Notes: generated by a model not told the origin, from the letters alone. A DNA stretch of 64,000 nucleotides from Bacteroidota bacterium (GCA_023434665.1 JAEYSM010000051.1:25571-89570); one strand, 5' to 3'. Counted from the stretch's first letter, positions 17,911 to 26,905 are shown. Numbers and translations: made by a program.

Positions 17911-18002
17911 AATTTTAATCTTTTCAACCCATAAAATCAACTATCAAATAGATAATACTTATATTTAGAGCCACTTTTTGTATTATATTTTTACCAGTAG
18001 TT

Positions 18003-18896
18003 ATGTTATCTGAATACTGTTCAAAGCCTATTAAATCATGTCATCAAAGATTTTATTCATTTCAAACAATAAACTACTATTGGCTATTTCGCATCCTTAC
18101 TTTTCTAACAGCCTTGAACATAATTACTTTACGTAGTTACGCAAGTGGAGAGTATAGACCTACCGGTGCCAGATCCGGAGCTTTGGGGAATGCTTCGGTT
18201 GCCCTGACCGACATTTGGTCGTCATTTAATAACCAGGCAGGGCTTGCTCACCTTACCTCTCCTGAGCTTGCCTTCTCTTATGAAAACAAATTCCTGATGA
18301 AGGAGTTAGCAAATAAATCTGTTTCTTTTGCTTTTCCCTATAAGAACAATGTCCTTAATGTAAACTTTTCACAATTTGGATTTTCTTCATTCAACGACAA
18401 CAAATTTAGTCTTGGTTACTCCAGAAAATTCGGAACACAATTTTCCCTCGGCTTGCAACTGAATTATGGAATCGTAAAATTTGATGAGCCATACAATTCC
18501 ATAAGCTTTATAACATTTGAGGCCGGAGCCATATACAAGATCAATAAAAATCTGAGCCTTGGGGTTCACGTTTACAATCCAAATAATTCGCACCTAATAG
18601 AGAAAAATGAAAGGGTACCCGCTGTTCTTAGAATTGGAGCTTCTTATTTAGTCCATAATAACCTGTTGTTTACAACTGAAATTGAAAAGAATATTTACAA
18701 TAAAGCAGAGTTCAAAAGTGGTATTGAATACAAGTGTGGGAATAAAACATTTCTAAGAGCAGGAGTTTCAACCGGCAATTCTCCTGTTCATTTTGGTGTC
18801 GGTTTTACTTTCAGGAAAATAGTTCTTGAACTAAGTTCTGAGTACCATCAATTGCTCGGATTTTCACCACAAACATCCATCTCCCTTAAATTTTAA
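18003..18896 (+). CDS. PorV/PorQ-like outer-membrane beta-barrel protein
   Basis: 297 aa. A long N-terminal basic stretch precedes a hydrophobic helix (about 26-45), a signal or anchor sequence ending near SYASGEYRPTG. The mature part opens with PTGARSGALGNASVALTDIWSSFNNQAGLA, the pattern that starts PorV/PorQ and related FadL-fold barrels in Bacteroidota. It continues as amphipathic strands and ends on a C-terminal aromatic (SLKF). PorV/PorQ act in the type IX secretion system, but many paralogues exist and no other T9SS gene is nearby, so I do not assign that role. The next gene, 40 bp downstream, also encodes a predicted barrel. Confidence 0.8.
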   Translation: MLSEYCSKPIKSCHQRFYSFQTINYYWLFRILTFLTALNIITLRSYASGEYRPTGARSGALGNASVALTDIWSSFNNQAGLAHLTSPELAFSYENKFLMKELANKSVSFAFPYKNNVLNVNFSQFGFSSFNDNKFSLGYSRKFGTQFSLGLQLNYGIVKFDEPYNSISFITFEAGAIYKINKNLSLGVHVYNPNNSHLIEKNERVPAVLRIGASYLVHNNLLFTTEIEKNIYNKAEFKSGIEYKCGNKTFLRAGVSTGNSPVHFGVGFTFRKIVLELSSEYHQLLGFSPQTSISLKF

Positions 18897-18936
18897 CCCA
18901 TCATCCCATTCATCTCCAAGAGCTAGTTTTATCCTG

Positions 18937-21261
18937 ATGCTTTCATTACATCTTACCCATATAAGAAAAACAAGTAAAAAGAGATCTACAATCCTCCTTG
19001 CCTTCACATTAATATTTCTTTGCCAGATTATAAATGCTCAGGGACAAGCATACGACAGCATAAATCAAAAGTTCAAAACTGAAATATCCTATAATAGTCA
19101 CATTTCTCGCAATCCCGATACCACTTATAATATACCAGACTCATCCTTTGATAAAGCAACTGAAAGAAAAACCATCCCTGAAATTCAGTATTATGAAAAG
19201 TCGAATGATCAACCAGAGTCAATAACAGCAGATCGGGATGATATTGGATTGCAAGATCAACTGGAGGAAATAACAATCAGAAATGAGGAGTATTATGATT
19301 TCATTGATTTGATTGATGAGTCCTATACTAACCGCCGGATAAATATAAATAATGCAAGTGCAAAAGTTCTTTCAATGATTGGATTGAACAGAGAACAGAT
19401 TGACAACATAGAAAAATACAAAACAGAATATGGTGAATTATCAAGTATCTATGAACTACATCTGGTGGAAGGGTTTGACTCTGCATTTATTCAGAAAATC
19501 AGCCCGAACATTCGGTTTGACCTTAATAGGGAGATTCATCAGATTACTTCAAAAGACCTTATTTTAAAGGGAAAACAAACGATTGTTTTTCGCCTCAACC
19601 GCAATCTTCAGCTCTCAAAAGCCTACCAGGAAGACACTGCTATTTATATTGGCAGTCCTGACAAGATTCTGATTCGTTACAATTATCGCTATTATGACCG
19701 ATTAAAAGTTGGAATCACTCTCGAGAAAGATGCAGGAGAAAAAATGCCGGATTATATCGGTTGGCATGCCTATTATGGAGGTAAAAAAATAATAAAGGAT
19801 TTTGTTCTTGGATCATATAATCTGAGTCTTGGCCAGGGATTAAATATGAGTTCATCCTTCTCTTTTTCGAAAAGTTTATCCATATTGCAATCAATCAGAT
19901 CATCTCATGTTTTAAGAAGCTCTTCAGGAGCGAATGAGAATTACGGGCTAAATGGTGTTGCCACTACATTGCGCCTTCCCTTTAACTCCGAACTAACTGC
20001 TTTTTATTCTTTTAAACGACTTGATGGATCTATTTCCAAAGACTCTGTAGATAAAGAGGAGTTTATAAATACTGTCTATGAAACAGGTCTTCACCGTAGT
20101 TTCAAAGAACTCAAATATAAGGATGCATTTACAAACCAGGTTTATGGGATAAGCTTTTCTAAAAAGATAAGAAACCTATCATTAGGTATAATTACTCATC
20201 AAACTTTACTTTCAGCAACAAATACAGGGAAAGATAAACCCTACAAACTTTTTGATTTTACCGGCAATAAATTATCAGTTGGTGGTTTTTACGCCACATT
20301 AAGTCTTAAGACAATAGAGATGTTTGGAGAAACTTCCCTAAATCTACAAACACAGGGAAATGCACCAAACGACAAGCGTGGATTTGCAGGATTGGCTGGT
20401 TTAAGGATTGACCCATCCGGAAGTACCGGTATTACAATCTTATACAGATACTTTAGTCCCCGGTACCAAAACTTCAATAGCAATGCTTTTTCTGAAAGCA
20501 CATCAATTAATAATGAGCAGGGAGTTTTTGTGGGGTTAAGAAGTGTCCTAAGCAGGAAAATAGTTCTTTCCGCCTATGCTGATTTGTTTAAATTCCCATG
20601 GCTGAAATACAGAATTGACGCTCCTTTAACTGGGTGTGAATACATGGTTAATCTTAATTACAAAATCAACCTGAAAGATGAACTATCCATTAAATACGTT
20701 TATAAGAGTCGAATGCAAAACTATCCATTCGATAATTTATCCCCGGTTGTACTGTCACCCGATTTTAATGAAATTGGAGATTCACTGACTTATATCAACA
20801 AACCTAATCTGATTAATTACCCACAGTCAAATGAAAGTCACACTTTCAGGTTGTTATTTTCAATTAATCCAACTCGCTTTCTTCAATTAAGGAGCAGAGT
20901 TGACTATAATTTTCATAAAAGAGACAAAGGATTTTTAATTGCCCAAGACGTCATTTACAAACCAATTGCCGAACCATTCCAACTTTATCTCAGGTATGCC
21001 CTGTTTGACATTGAATCATTCGACAATCGCATTTATATGTATGAAAATGATGTTCTTTATTCCTTTTCAATTCCGGTATTTACAGGTAAAGGGAGTAGAT
21101 TTTATCTGATGTCAAAGATTAGTTTCAATCGGATAATAGATTTTTGGATCAGGTATGCATACAGCTTATATCCGGGTAAGAATACAATAGGCACTGGAAT
21201 GGATGAAATAAAGGGTGACAGCAAAAGTGAACTTAAGTTTCAGATCATTCTGCGCATTTGA
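18937..21261 (+). CDS. Outer-membrane beta-barrel candidate with N-terminal helix-hairpin-helix domain
   Basis: 774 aa. Signal peptide at about 15-35 (ends INAQGQ). A variable acidic linker runs to about 130. Residues 132-195 form a ComEA-like helix-hairpin-helix domain: ININNASAKVLSMIGL, then a helix, then YGELSSIYELHLVEGFDS. From about 205 to the end the chain alternates aromatic and polar residues in strand-like segments with repeated Tyr/Phe ends and a final RI, as in outer-membrane barrels. Homologues annotated helix-hairpin-helix domain protein occur in Bacteroidota; their function is unknown to me. Likely co-transcribed with the PorV/PorQ-like gene. DNA binding is possible but untested. 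Confidence 0.8.
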   Translation: MLSLHLTHIRKTSKKRSTILLAFTLIFLCQIINAQGQAYDSINQKFKTEISYNSHISRNPDTTYNIPDSSFDKATERKTIPEIQYYEKSNDQPESITADRDDIGLQDQLEEITIRNEEYYDFIDLIDESYTNRRININNASAKVLSMIGLNREQIDNIEKYKTEYGELSSIYELHLVEGFDSAFIQKISPNIRFDLNREIHQITSKDLILKGKQTIVFRLNRNLQLSKAYQEDTAIYIGSPDKILIRYNYRYYDRLKVGITLEKDAGEKMPDYIGWHAYYGGKKIIKDFVLGSYNLSLGQGLNMSSSFSFSKSLSILQSIRSSHVLRSSSGANENYGLNGVATTLRLPFNSELTAFYSFKRLDGSISKDSVDKEEFINTVYETGLHRSFKELKYKDAFTNQVYGISFSKKIRNLSLGIITHQTLLSATNTGKDKPYKLFDFTGNKLSVGGFYATLSLKTIEMFGETSLNLQTQGNAPNDKRGFAGLAGLRIDPSGSTGITILYRYFSPRYQNFNSNAFSESTSINNEQGVFVGLRSVLSRKIVLSAYADLFKFPWLKYRIDAPLTGCEYMVNLNYKINLKDELSIKYVYKSRMQNYPFDNLSPVVLSPDFNEIGDSLTYINKPNLINYPQSNESHTFRLLFSINPTRFLQLRSRVDYNFHKRDKGFLIAQDVIYKPIAEPFQLYLRYALFDIESFDNRIYMYENDVLYSFSIPVFTGKGSRFYLMSKISFNRIIDFWIRYAYSLYPGKNTIGTGMDEIKGDSKSELKFQIILRI

Positions 21262-21303
21262 CAACTTATTTTCAACCTGACTTCGAAGATGTCAATTTTT
21301 GGT

Positions 21304-21311
21304 TATTTTTG
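21304..21311 (+). promoter_or_regulatory. Candidate -7 element of the POT transporter gene
   Basis: TATTTTTG, exact match to TAnnTTTG, 49 bp before the ATG at 21361. Confidence 0.4.
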
Positions 21312-21360
21312 TGCAAGCGAAAATTCTACCAATCAAATAATTCACTAACAAATTCAATCT

Positions 21361-22896
21361 ATGTTTAAGAATCATCCAAAAGGTCTATTGGCTGCTGCAC
21401 TCGCCAACATGGGCGAACGCTTTGGCTTCTACACGATGATGGCAATCCTTGTTTTATTCCTTCAGGCTAAATTTGGCCTTTCGGGGACTAATGCAGGACT
21501 GATCTACTCTGTGTTCTATTTCTCAATCTACATTCTCGCTTTTGTTGGCGGTCTTATTGCTGACAGAACAAGGAATTACAAGGGAACAATTCTAATCGGA
21601 TTATTTGTAATGGCAACAGGGTATCTAATTTTGGCATTCCCAACACCTACCCCTGTTCCTAATCAAACCCTGTTTCTTATTCTTTCTTGCTTCGGCCTTT
21701 TCACTATTGCCTTTGGTAATGGATTATTTAAAGGAAATCTCCAGGCACTGGTTGGACAGATGTATGATAATCCAACGTATAGCAAGTATAGGGATTCAGG
21801 CTTCTCCCTTTTCTACATGTTTATAAATGTTGGTGCTTTATTCGCTCCTCTTTTTGCTGTAGGTATGAGAAATGGCTTCTTGAAAGCCAATGGTTTCGAG
21901 TATAATTCAAGCTTGCCTGATTTGTGCCATGCTTATCTTCGTGGAAATATTACTCCTGAAGCTCAGGAAAATCTTTTGAAATTTGCTAATGAAGCATCAT
22001 TATCAGGCCCAATAACTGACCTGGGTACATTTGCAAATAATTATCTCGACATCTTTACTCGTGGTTTCCATTATGCATTTGCTATTGCAATCGGAGCTAT
22101 GGCTATTTCAGTTATAATCTATCTTGTTAATAAGAACAGGTTCCCCGATCCGGCATCAAAAACAAAATCAAAAGCAGGCGATGCAACTTTTGTTGAAATG
22201 GATGCAAAAGAGATTAAGCAAAGATTGTACGCTTTATTTGCAGTATTTGGCGTGGTTATTTTCTTCTGGTTCTCCTTCCATCAGAATGGTCTTACCTTAA
22301 CTTACTTTGCAAAGGACTACACAGATCTTAGTGGAATCAGAATTAATCTTGGATTTGTGACCATTCAGGGAGCAGAAATATTCCAGTCAATAAATCCGAT
22401 ATTTATTGTACTCTTAACGCCTATTATTATGGCTGTTTTCGGCTGGTTACGTGCCCGAAACCTTGAACCATCAACACCTAAGAAAATTGCTATCGGTATG
22501 TTGATAGCTGCAATTGCTTATTTGGTTATGACCTTAGGTTCAATGGGATTACCTTTAAAATCAGAAGTAGAGGCAATAGGTGGACTCACTGATGCTCAAA
22601 GAGTAACTCCATGGTTACTGGTGGGTACTTACTTTATTCTTACTGTTGCAGAGCTTTTCATCAGTCCACTTGGCATTTCATTTGTTTCAAAAGTTGCACC
22701 TCCTCAGTATCAGGGAATTATGCAGGGTGGTTGGCTTGGAGCTACAGCTCTTGGCAATCAGTTGCTTTTCATCGGTGCAATCTTATATGAAAGCGTTCCA
22801 CTATGGTTAACCTGGACAGTTTTTGTTGTTGCCTGTCTTCTTTCAATGTTGACCATGCTATTTATGCTTAAATGGCTTGAAAGAGTTGCAAAATAA
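21361..22896 (+). CDS. POT/PTR2 family proton-coupled peptide transporter
   Basis: 511 aa, about 12-14 membrane helices of the major facilitator superfamily. PTR2 family motifs are visible: GGLIADRTRNYKG between helices 2 and 3, and FSLFYMFINVGALFAP in helix 5. The helix-1 motif ExxERF, which couples protons in characterised POTs, reads NMGERF here, so the first acidic residue is Asn. From memory this variant occurs in other Bacteroidota members. The substrate is expected to be di- or tripeptides. A large loop of about 70 residues separates the first six helices from the rest. Single-gene unit with its own promoter and terminator. Confidence 0.93.
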   Translation: MFKNHPKGLLAAALANMGERFGFYTMMAILVLFLQAKFGLSGTNAGLIYSVFYFSIYILAFVGGLIADRTRNYKGTILIGLFVMATGYLILAFPTPTPVPNQTLFLILSCFGLFTIAFGNGLFKGNLQALVGQMYDNPTYSKYRDSGFSLFYMFINVGALFAPLFAVGMRNGFLKANGFEYNSSLPDLCHAYLRGNITPEAQENLLKFANEASLSGPITDLGTFANNYLDIFTRGFHYAFAIAIGAMAISVIIYLVNKNRFPDPASKTKSKAGDATFVEMDAKEIKQRLYALFAVFGVVIFFWFSFHQNGLTLTYFAKDYTDLSGIRINLGFVTIQGAEIFQSINPIFIVLLTPIIMAVFGWLRARNLEPSTPKKIAIGMLIAAIAYLVMTLGSMGLPLKSEVEAIGGLTDAQRVTPWLLVGTYFILTVAELFISPLGISFVSKVAPPQYQGIMQGGWLGATALGNQLLFIGAILYESVPLWLTWTVFVVACLLSMLTMLFMLKWLERVAK

Positions 22897-22925
22897 CCAC
22901 AAAAATATAAGTATAAGACTTAAAA

Positions 22926-22953
22926 AAGGTTGCCTTTCCGGCGACCTTTTTTT
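22926..22953 (+). terminator. Rho-independent terminator after the POT gene
   Basis: AAGGTTGCC, a five-base loop, GGCGACCTT and a T-run: nine pairs with one G-T. It begins 30 bp after the stop. An in-frame TTG at 22930 upstream of the radical SAM gene lies inside this hairpin, which argues against that start. Confidence 0.88.
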
Positions 22954-23004
22954 AATTTATCTTTACAACTCAAATTAGCTCAGCCTATTAAGCTGGTCTC
23001 AACT

Positions 23005-23958
23005 ATGATAATTTCTTCGAATCCCTTTGGTGATAAGCCCTTCAACTCATACAACGAATACTTTAAGAGAACTTTTGGCACACGAGTTCAAAAGGTGAGC
23101 ATTGATGCAGGTTTTACATGCCCTAATCGCGATGGAACTGTTTCACGCGGTGGGTGTACTTATTGCAACAATGATGCTTTTAACCCCTCCTATTGCCATC
23201 CCCACAAATCAGTGAATCAGCAAATTGAAGAAGGTATTGAATTTCATAAATTCAGATACAGAAGAGCTCAGAAATACCTTGCCTATTTCCAGGCTTTCTC
23301 TAATACTCATGCTCAATTACCCGAACTAGAAAAAATATTCTCTCAGGCTGTCTCACATCCAAATATACTTGGGCTCATAATAGGAACTCGACCAGATTGC
23401 GTTGACAATGAGAAACTCGACTATATCGCCTCTATAGCAAAAACTCATTATGTAATGGTGGAATATGGAGTGGAGTCAACCAATGAAAACACTTTAAAAA
23501 CAATAAACCGGGGACACACTTATCAACAAACCAAAGAAGCTATTATTGCAACAGCTTCCAAAGGAATCAAAACAGGTGCCCATTTTATTTTTGGATTACC
23601 AGGTGAGTCAGTTAATGAAATGCTCGAAAGAGCAAATGAAATTTCCACATTGCCACTAACAACTGTAAAATTTCATCAATTGCAAATTGTCAGGAATACT
23701 GTAATGGCAGAGCAATATTTAAAAGACCCTGCTCATTTTCATTTATTTACGCTTGATGAATACATTGATTTCATTATTCGCTTTGTTGAAAAACTAAATC
23801 CTGATTTTATTATTGAGCGCTTTACTGGGGAAGTCCCACCACGATTTCTTGTAACTCCTCCTTGGGGAAATTTAAGATCTGATCAGGTTTTGAATCTGAT
23901 CATTGATGAGATGACCAAAAGGAGCACATGGCAAGGAAAGTATTTCAGAAACCAGTAA
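23005..23958 (+). CDS. TIGR01212 family radical SAM protein (YhcC-like)
   Basis: 317 aa from the ATG at 23005; the longer frame from TTG at 22930 would begin inside a terminator. The cluster motif is Cys39, Cys51 and Cys54 (GFTCPNRDGT...GGCTYCN), the extended spacing typical of TIGR01212/YhcC proteins rather than CxxxCxxC. It is followed by an Elp3/MiaB-like radical SAM barrel (GLIIGTRPDC, VEYGVEST, GAHFIFGLPGES). The reaction of the family is unknown. It is 22 bp upstream of the YjjG-like gene, so co-transcription is likely. Confidence 0.93.
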   Translation: MIISSNPFGDKPFNSYNEYFKRTFGTRVQKVSIDAGFTCPNRDGTVSRGGCTYCNNDAFNPSYCHPHKSVNQQIEEGIEFHKFRYRRAQKYLAYFQAFSNTHAQLPELEKIFSQAVSHPNILGLIIGTRPDCVDNEKLDYIASIAKTHYVMVEYGVESTNENTLKTINRGHTYQQTKEAIIATASKGIKTGAHFIFGLPGESVNEMLERANEISTLPLTTVKFHQLQIVRNTVMAEQYLKDPAHFHLFTLDEYIDFIIRFVEKLNPDFIIERFTGEVPPRFLVTPPWGNLRSDQVLNLIIDEMTKRSTWQGKYFRNQ

Positions 23959-23980
23959 CTTTGCCAAAAGTTATCTTTTC

Positions 23981-24682
23981 ATGCCATCCTCTAAATACAA
24001 CCACCTTTTCTTCGATCTTGACAGAACTCTTTGGGACTTTGACAAAAACTCAATCGAAACCTTTCAGGATATTCATCATAAGTATGAACTTTCACATAGA
24101 GGCATAGATAGTTTTGATAAGTTCCTTGATACTTACCATAGAATCAATACTCAGCTTTGGGAGGTCTATCGGCAAGGTGGCATTGAAAAGGAAGTCCTGT
24201 CAGTTGAACGCTTTTCTTTAACCTTGAATTCTTTTGGAATTATAGATGATGTCCTTAGTAAACATATGGCAACCGATTATATAGATCTGAGCCCAACTAA
24301 GAAAAATCTTTTCCCCGGCACATTAGAAGTCCTTGAATATCTAAAAGGCAAGTATACTCTTCATATAATTACTAATGGTTTTGAGGAAGTTCAACACAGG
24401 AAGGTTGCAGCCTCCGGGCTTGATAAGTTTTTCACTAATACCATCACTTCAGATGAGGCAGGATATAAAAAGCCTGATTGTCTCATCTTTAGGTATTCCT
24501 TAGATTTAACCGGAGCCGATAGTGCGCAGTCATTAATGATTGGTGATGATCCTGAGATAGATATACAAGGTGCAAAAGCAGTCGGGATTGACCAGGTGCT
24601 TGTTGATCATGAAGGTATTCTTGCAAAAGGCGAAGCAACTTACTATGTAAGGTCGTTATTTGAATTAGCTTCTTTGCTTTAA
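23981..24682 (+). CDS. YjjG family noncanonical pyrimidine nucleotidase (HAD superfamily)
   Basis: 233 aa. HAD motif I is FDLDRTLWDFD (Asp12 nucleophile, Asp14 acid/base), with the LWDF tail typical of YjjG. Motif II is in HIITNGFEEVQHRK, motif III is the Lys of AGYKKPD, and motif IV is MIGDDPEIDIQGA. The inserted helical cap fits subclass I. E. coli YjjG dephosphorylates dUMP, dTMP and damaged pyrimidine nucleotides, protecting against mutagenic bases. Placed after a radical SAM gene; no functional link is evident. Ends at a hairpin shared with the convergent small gene. Confidence 0.92.
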   Translation: MPSSKYNHLFFDLDRTLWDFDKNSIETFQDIHHKYELSHRGIDSFDKFLDTYHRINTQLWEVYRQGGIEKEVLSVERFSLTLNSFGIIDDVLSKHMATDYIDLSPTKKNLFPGTLEVLEYLKGKYTLHIITNGFEEVQHRKVAASGLDKFFTNTITSDEAGYKKPDCLIFRYSLDLTGADSAQSLMIGDDPEIDIQGAKAVGIDQVLVDHEGILAKGEATYYVRSLFELASLL

Positions 24683-24690
24683 TACGCCAT

Positions 24691-24728
24691 AAAAAAAAGA
24701 GACCATCTGAATGTGGCCTCTTTTCTTT
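24691..24728. terminator. Bidirectional terminator between YjjG gene and the Cys-repeat gene
   Basis: AAAGAGACCA/TGGCCTCTTT stem (24696-24705 and 24714-24723, one mismatch) with an 8-base loop. On the minus strand it is followed by eight T; on the plus strand by TTTCTTT. Serves both convergent genes. Confidence 0.82.
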
Positions 24729-24742
24729 CAATTTTAGATTGC

Positions 24743-25054
24743 TTACTTTTTATTAGGTGCCGGAACTGGCTTAGCAGCAGCTTTTGAACTGCAGCAACCT
24801 GTTTTAGCTTCTGCACTTCCGCAAGCAGCTTTCTGTGCATCGGTGCAGCCTGCTTTTGCTTTATCAGAACAAGCAGCTTTTGCTTTGTCTGTGCAAGCAG
24901 CATTAGTAGCTTTAGTGTTGTCAGCTTTTACAACTTTTGCATCTGATACCTTTTCAGTTTTGGCTTTATTAGGCGCATTTTGTGCAGAAACAGTTACAGT
25001 TGAATATGCAAAAATAAGTGCTGCAACTGCAAAAATCATCGATAATTTTTTCAT
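24743..25054 (-). CDS. Small exported protein with cysteines every eight residues
   Basis: 103 aa. A signal peptide occupies residues 1-24 (MKKLSMIFAVAALIF..., cleaved after VSA). The mature 79 residues are Ala/Lys-rich and contain Cys54, 62, 70, 78, 87 and 88. The units CTDKAKAA, CSDKAKAG and CTDAQKAA repeat with a period of exactly eight, then GCC. No hydrophobic core is obvious, so it may be extended or helical; a helix would place the cysteines in a slowly turning stripe. It could bind metal or form disulfides in the periplasm. I recognise no family. The gene has its own promoter and terminator, which favours a real, expressed gene. Confidence 0.82.
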   Translation of the reverse strand: MKKLSMIFAVAALIFAYSTVTVSAQNAPNKAKTEKVSDAKVVKADNTKATNAACTDKAKAACSDKAKAGCTDAQKAACGSAEAKTGCCSSKAAAKPVPAPNKK

Positions 25055-25094
25055 TTTTTGTCTTTTGTTAGGGATTAAATTGCTTTAACAGATG

Positions 25095-25102
25095 CAAAGA
25101 TA
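25095..25102 (-). promoter_or_regulatory. Promoter of the Cys-repeat protein gene
   Basis: Minus strand TATCTTTG, exact TAnnTTTG, 40 bp before the ATG. A TTG (-33 candidate) lies 22 bp further upstream. Confidence 0.5.
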
Positions 25103-25209
25103 ATGCAGTAAGTGTATTTACCGGCAATTTAAAGTGTTAAAGTAATGTTAATAACATGTTTGAGGGTGCCTTTATCCGATGACCTTGTACCAACATGGAT
25201 ATAACTCAG

Positions 25210-25866
25210 CTATTTGAGGACCGCCAGTATTGTCTGCTTACCTGAAACTTTCTGGCCAATTGTCACCTGAACATCACTGCCAACAGGAAGAAAAACATCC
25301 ACTCTGGAGCCGAATTTAATAAATCCGATTTCATCTCCTTGCCTGATGTTATTTCCTTCTCTGGCATAACATACAATTCTCCGTGCCAGAGCACCGGCTA
25401 TCTGACGAACAAGTATCTGAACACCGGAATGATTTTCAATAACCACTGAGGTTCTCTCATTATCAGTAGATGATTTGGGGTGCCATGCAACAAGGTACTT
25501 ACCTGGATGGTATTTCATAAACCTAACCACCCCTGAAATAGGCGACCAATTTACATGAACATTGTTGGGCGACATAAAAACAGAAACCTGAACTCTTTTA
25601 GTCTTAAAAAAATCAGGTTCAAATACTTCCTCAATTGCAACAATTTTACCATCAGCCGGACAGAGAACTATTGATTCATCAGGTGCGAAAAACCTGTTAG
25701 GATATCGAAAAAACTTAACGATCCAAAGAAATATCAATACCAACACACTCCATACGATATAATGCAGATACGCAGGCATTGGTATCATTCCCGTAATGGG
25801 TGAAATTATTCCCAGTGCAATAAATGAGATAAGTATAATCCAAAAACCTTCCTTGTGAATTCTCAT
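25210..25866 (-). CDS. psd: Phosphatidylserine decarboxylase (short PSD-A type)
   Basis: 218 aa. Converts phosphatidylserine to phosphatidylethanolamine at the inner membrane. Two membrane helices (9-27 and 33-52) precede the catalytic domain. The self-cleavage site is FGSRVDVF: cleavage between Gly186 and Ser187 creates the pyruvoyl group. FxxPxNVHVNWSPISG (about 97-112) matches the PSD-A catalytic region. It is the last gene of the rsfS-ftsH-LUD-DUF2007-cdsA-psd operon and, with cdsA, forms a phospholipid pair. Confidence 0.95.
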   Translation of the reverse strand: MRIHKEGFWIILISFIALGIISPITGMIPMPAYLHYIVWSVLVLIFLWIVKFFRYPNRFFAPDESIVLCPADGKIVAIEEVFEPDFFKTKRVQVSVFMSPNNVHVNWSPISGVVRFMKYHPGKYLVAWHPKSSTDNERTSVVIENHSGVQILVRQIAGALARRIVCYAREGNNIRQGDEIGFIKFGSRVDVFLPVGSDVQVTIGQKVSGKQTILAVLK

Positions 25867-25881
25867 TCCGGCAAAAATAGG

Positions 25882-26709
25882 CTAATTAATAAAACGAAGC
25901 AATCTCACCACTATATAAACAGCAGGAGCCGCAAGAAAAACTGCATCAAACCGGTCTAAAATACCTCCATGCCCAGGCAAAATTCTACCTGAATCTTTGA
26001 TGCCTGCATTTCTTTTTAACATTGATTCTGCAAGATCTCCTATTGTTCCTGTGATGATAATTACAATTCCGATTGCCAACCATTCAAGTATGGAGAATTC
26101 AGTAAAAGAAGCTGAAATGATATAGGCAATAAGCAAGCCGGCGGCAGCTCCACCTGCAAATCCTTCCCACGACTTTTTGGGACTGACTCTTTCAAGCATA
26201 CGGTGCTTCCCGAATAATGATCCAAAAATGTAAGCTCCTGAATCATAAATCCATAATATCAGAAAGAAACCGAGCAATAATCCAACCTCTCTCCATTTAT
26301 GTTCTTCAGACAAATTGAAGAAACCGTTTAATAATGCCAGAGGAACTACCACCCATATAATACCCAGTAATGATGTAGCTATGTTCAATAGTGGAGTGCT
26401 TGAATTGCGACCTATTTCGAGAGAAATTATTAAAAAAGGAATCAAAAAAAGCGCAAATAAGGCTTTATCAGGCAAAATCCCGAAATGCCAGCTAACAATA
26501 AGAATATATACTAAGAAAGAAACGACAAAACCTTCAATAATAGGGGGTGAAGAATTTAAAGCCTTTGCAATGCGGACGAACTCATAATAACCGGCTAATG
26601 CAATTAATAAGAATAAAAAGGCAAAAACCCAGTGATTAAGCAGTAGTGAACCAATAATCACAATAACAAAAATTGCACCTGTAATGGTGCGCATTGTAAA
26701 ATTACTCAC
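25882..26709 (-). CDS. cdsA: Phosphatidate cytidylyltransferase
   Basis: 275 aa, multi-pass membrane enzyme making CDP-diacylglycerol. The signature lies at the C-terminus (GTIGDLAESMLKR, KDSG, LPGHGGILDRFDA), and the KKSWEGFAGG block precedes it. I take the GTG at 26709, which overlaps the DUF2007 stop by eight bases; an ATG at 26694 would shorten it by five residues and fits equally well. CDP-diacylglycerol feeds phosphatidylserine synthesis and then psd, the next gene. Confidence 0.95.
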   Translation of the reverse strand: MSNFTMRTITGAIFVIVIIGSLLLNHWVFAFLFLLIALAGYYEFVRIAKALNSSPPIIEGFVVSFLVYILIVSWHFGILPDKALFALFLIPFLIISLEIGRNSSTPLLNIATSLLGIIWVVVPLALLNGFFNLSEEHKWREVGLLLGFFLILWIYDSGAYIFGSLFGKHRMLERVSPKKSWEGFAGGAAAGLLIAYIISASFTEFSILEWLAIGIVIIITGTIGDLAESMLKRNAGIKDSGRILPGHGGILDRFDAVFLAAPAVYIVVRLLRFIN

Positions 26710-26905
26710 TCTTAAGATTATTTATAAATTGACTCGCCTTAAATGCATCCGCAAAGGAAACATAAAGTTCAACATCTCCAATCAGATAAGCAGAATCCTG
26801 TTTATTAACGATGACGGAAATAATATTATTTTCGTCTAAAACGGCCTTGATAAATTCAACATCGTGGACTTGTGTCCCGGTATATACCAGTGTCCATCCT
26901 TCCAT
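26702..26905 (-). CDS. DUF2007 family small protein
   Basis: 67 aa from the ATG at 26905 (a longer frame from TTG at 26950 would run into the LUD gene). The sequence WTLVYTGTQVHDVEFIKAVLDENNI ... AYLIGDVELYVSFADAFKA matches DUF2007, a small ferredoxin-like fold that often covers signal-transduction-like domains. It has no cysteines for metal and no signal peptide. It sits 4 bp after the LUD gene, inside the ftsH-cdsA operon; this placement is common in Bacteroidota. Function unknown. Confidence 0.85.
   Translation of the reverse strand: MEGWTLVYTGTQVHDVEFIKAVLDENNIISVIVNKQDSAYLIGDVELYVSFADAFKASQFINNLKSE

Noticed and set aside
18003..18896. Type IX secretion gene porV or porQ
   Set aside because: The barrel pattern fits the family, but there are many paralogues, no other T9SS gene is nearby, and the diagnostic C-terminal region was not decisive by eye.
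22930..23004. N-terminal extension of the radical SAM protein from TTG at 22930
   Set aside because: The start lies inside the POT gene terminator; the ATG at 23005 gives the expected family N-terminus.
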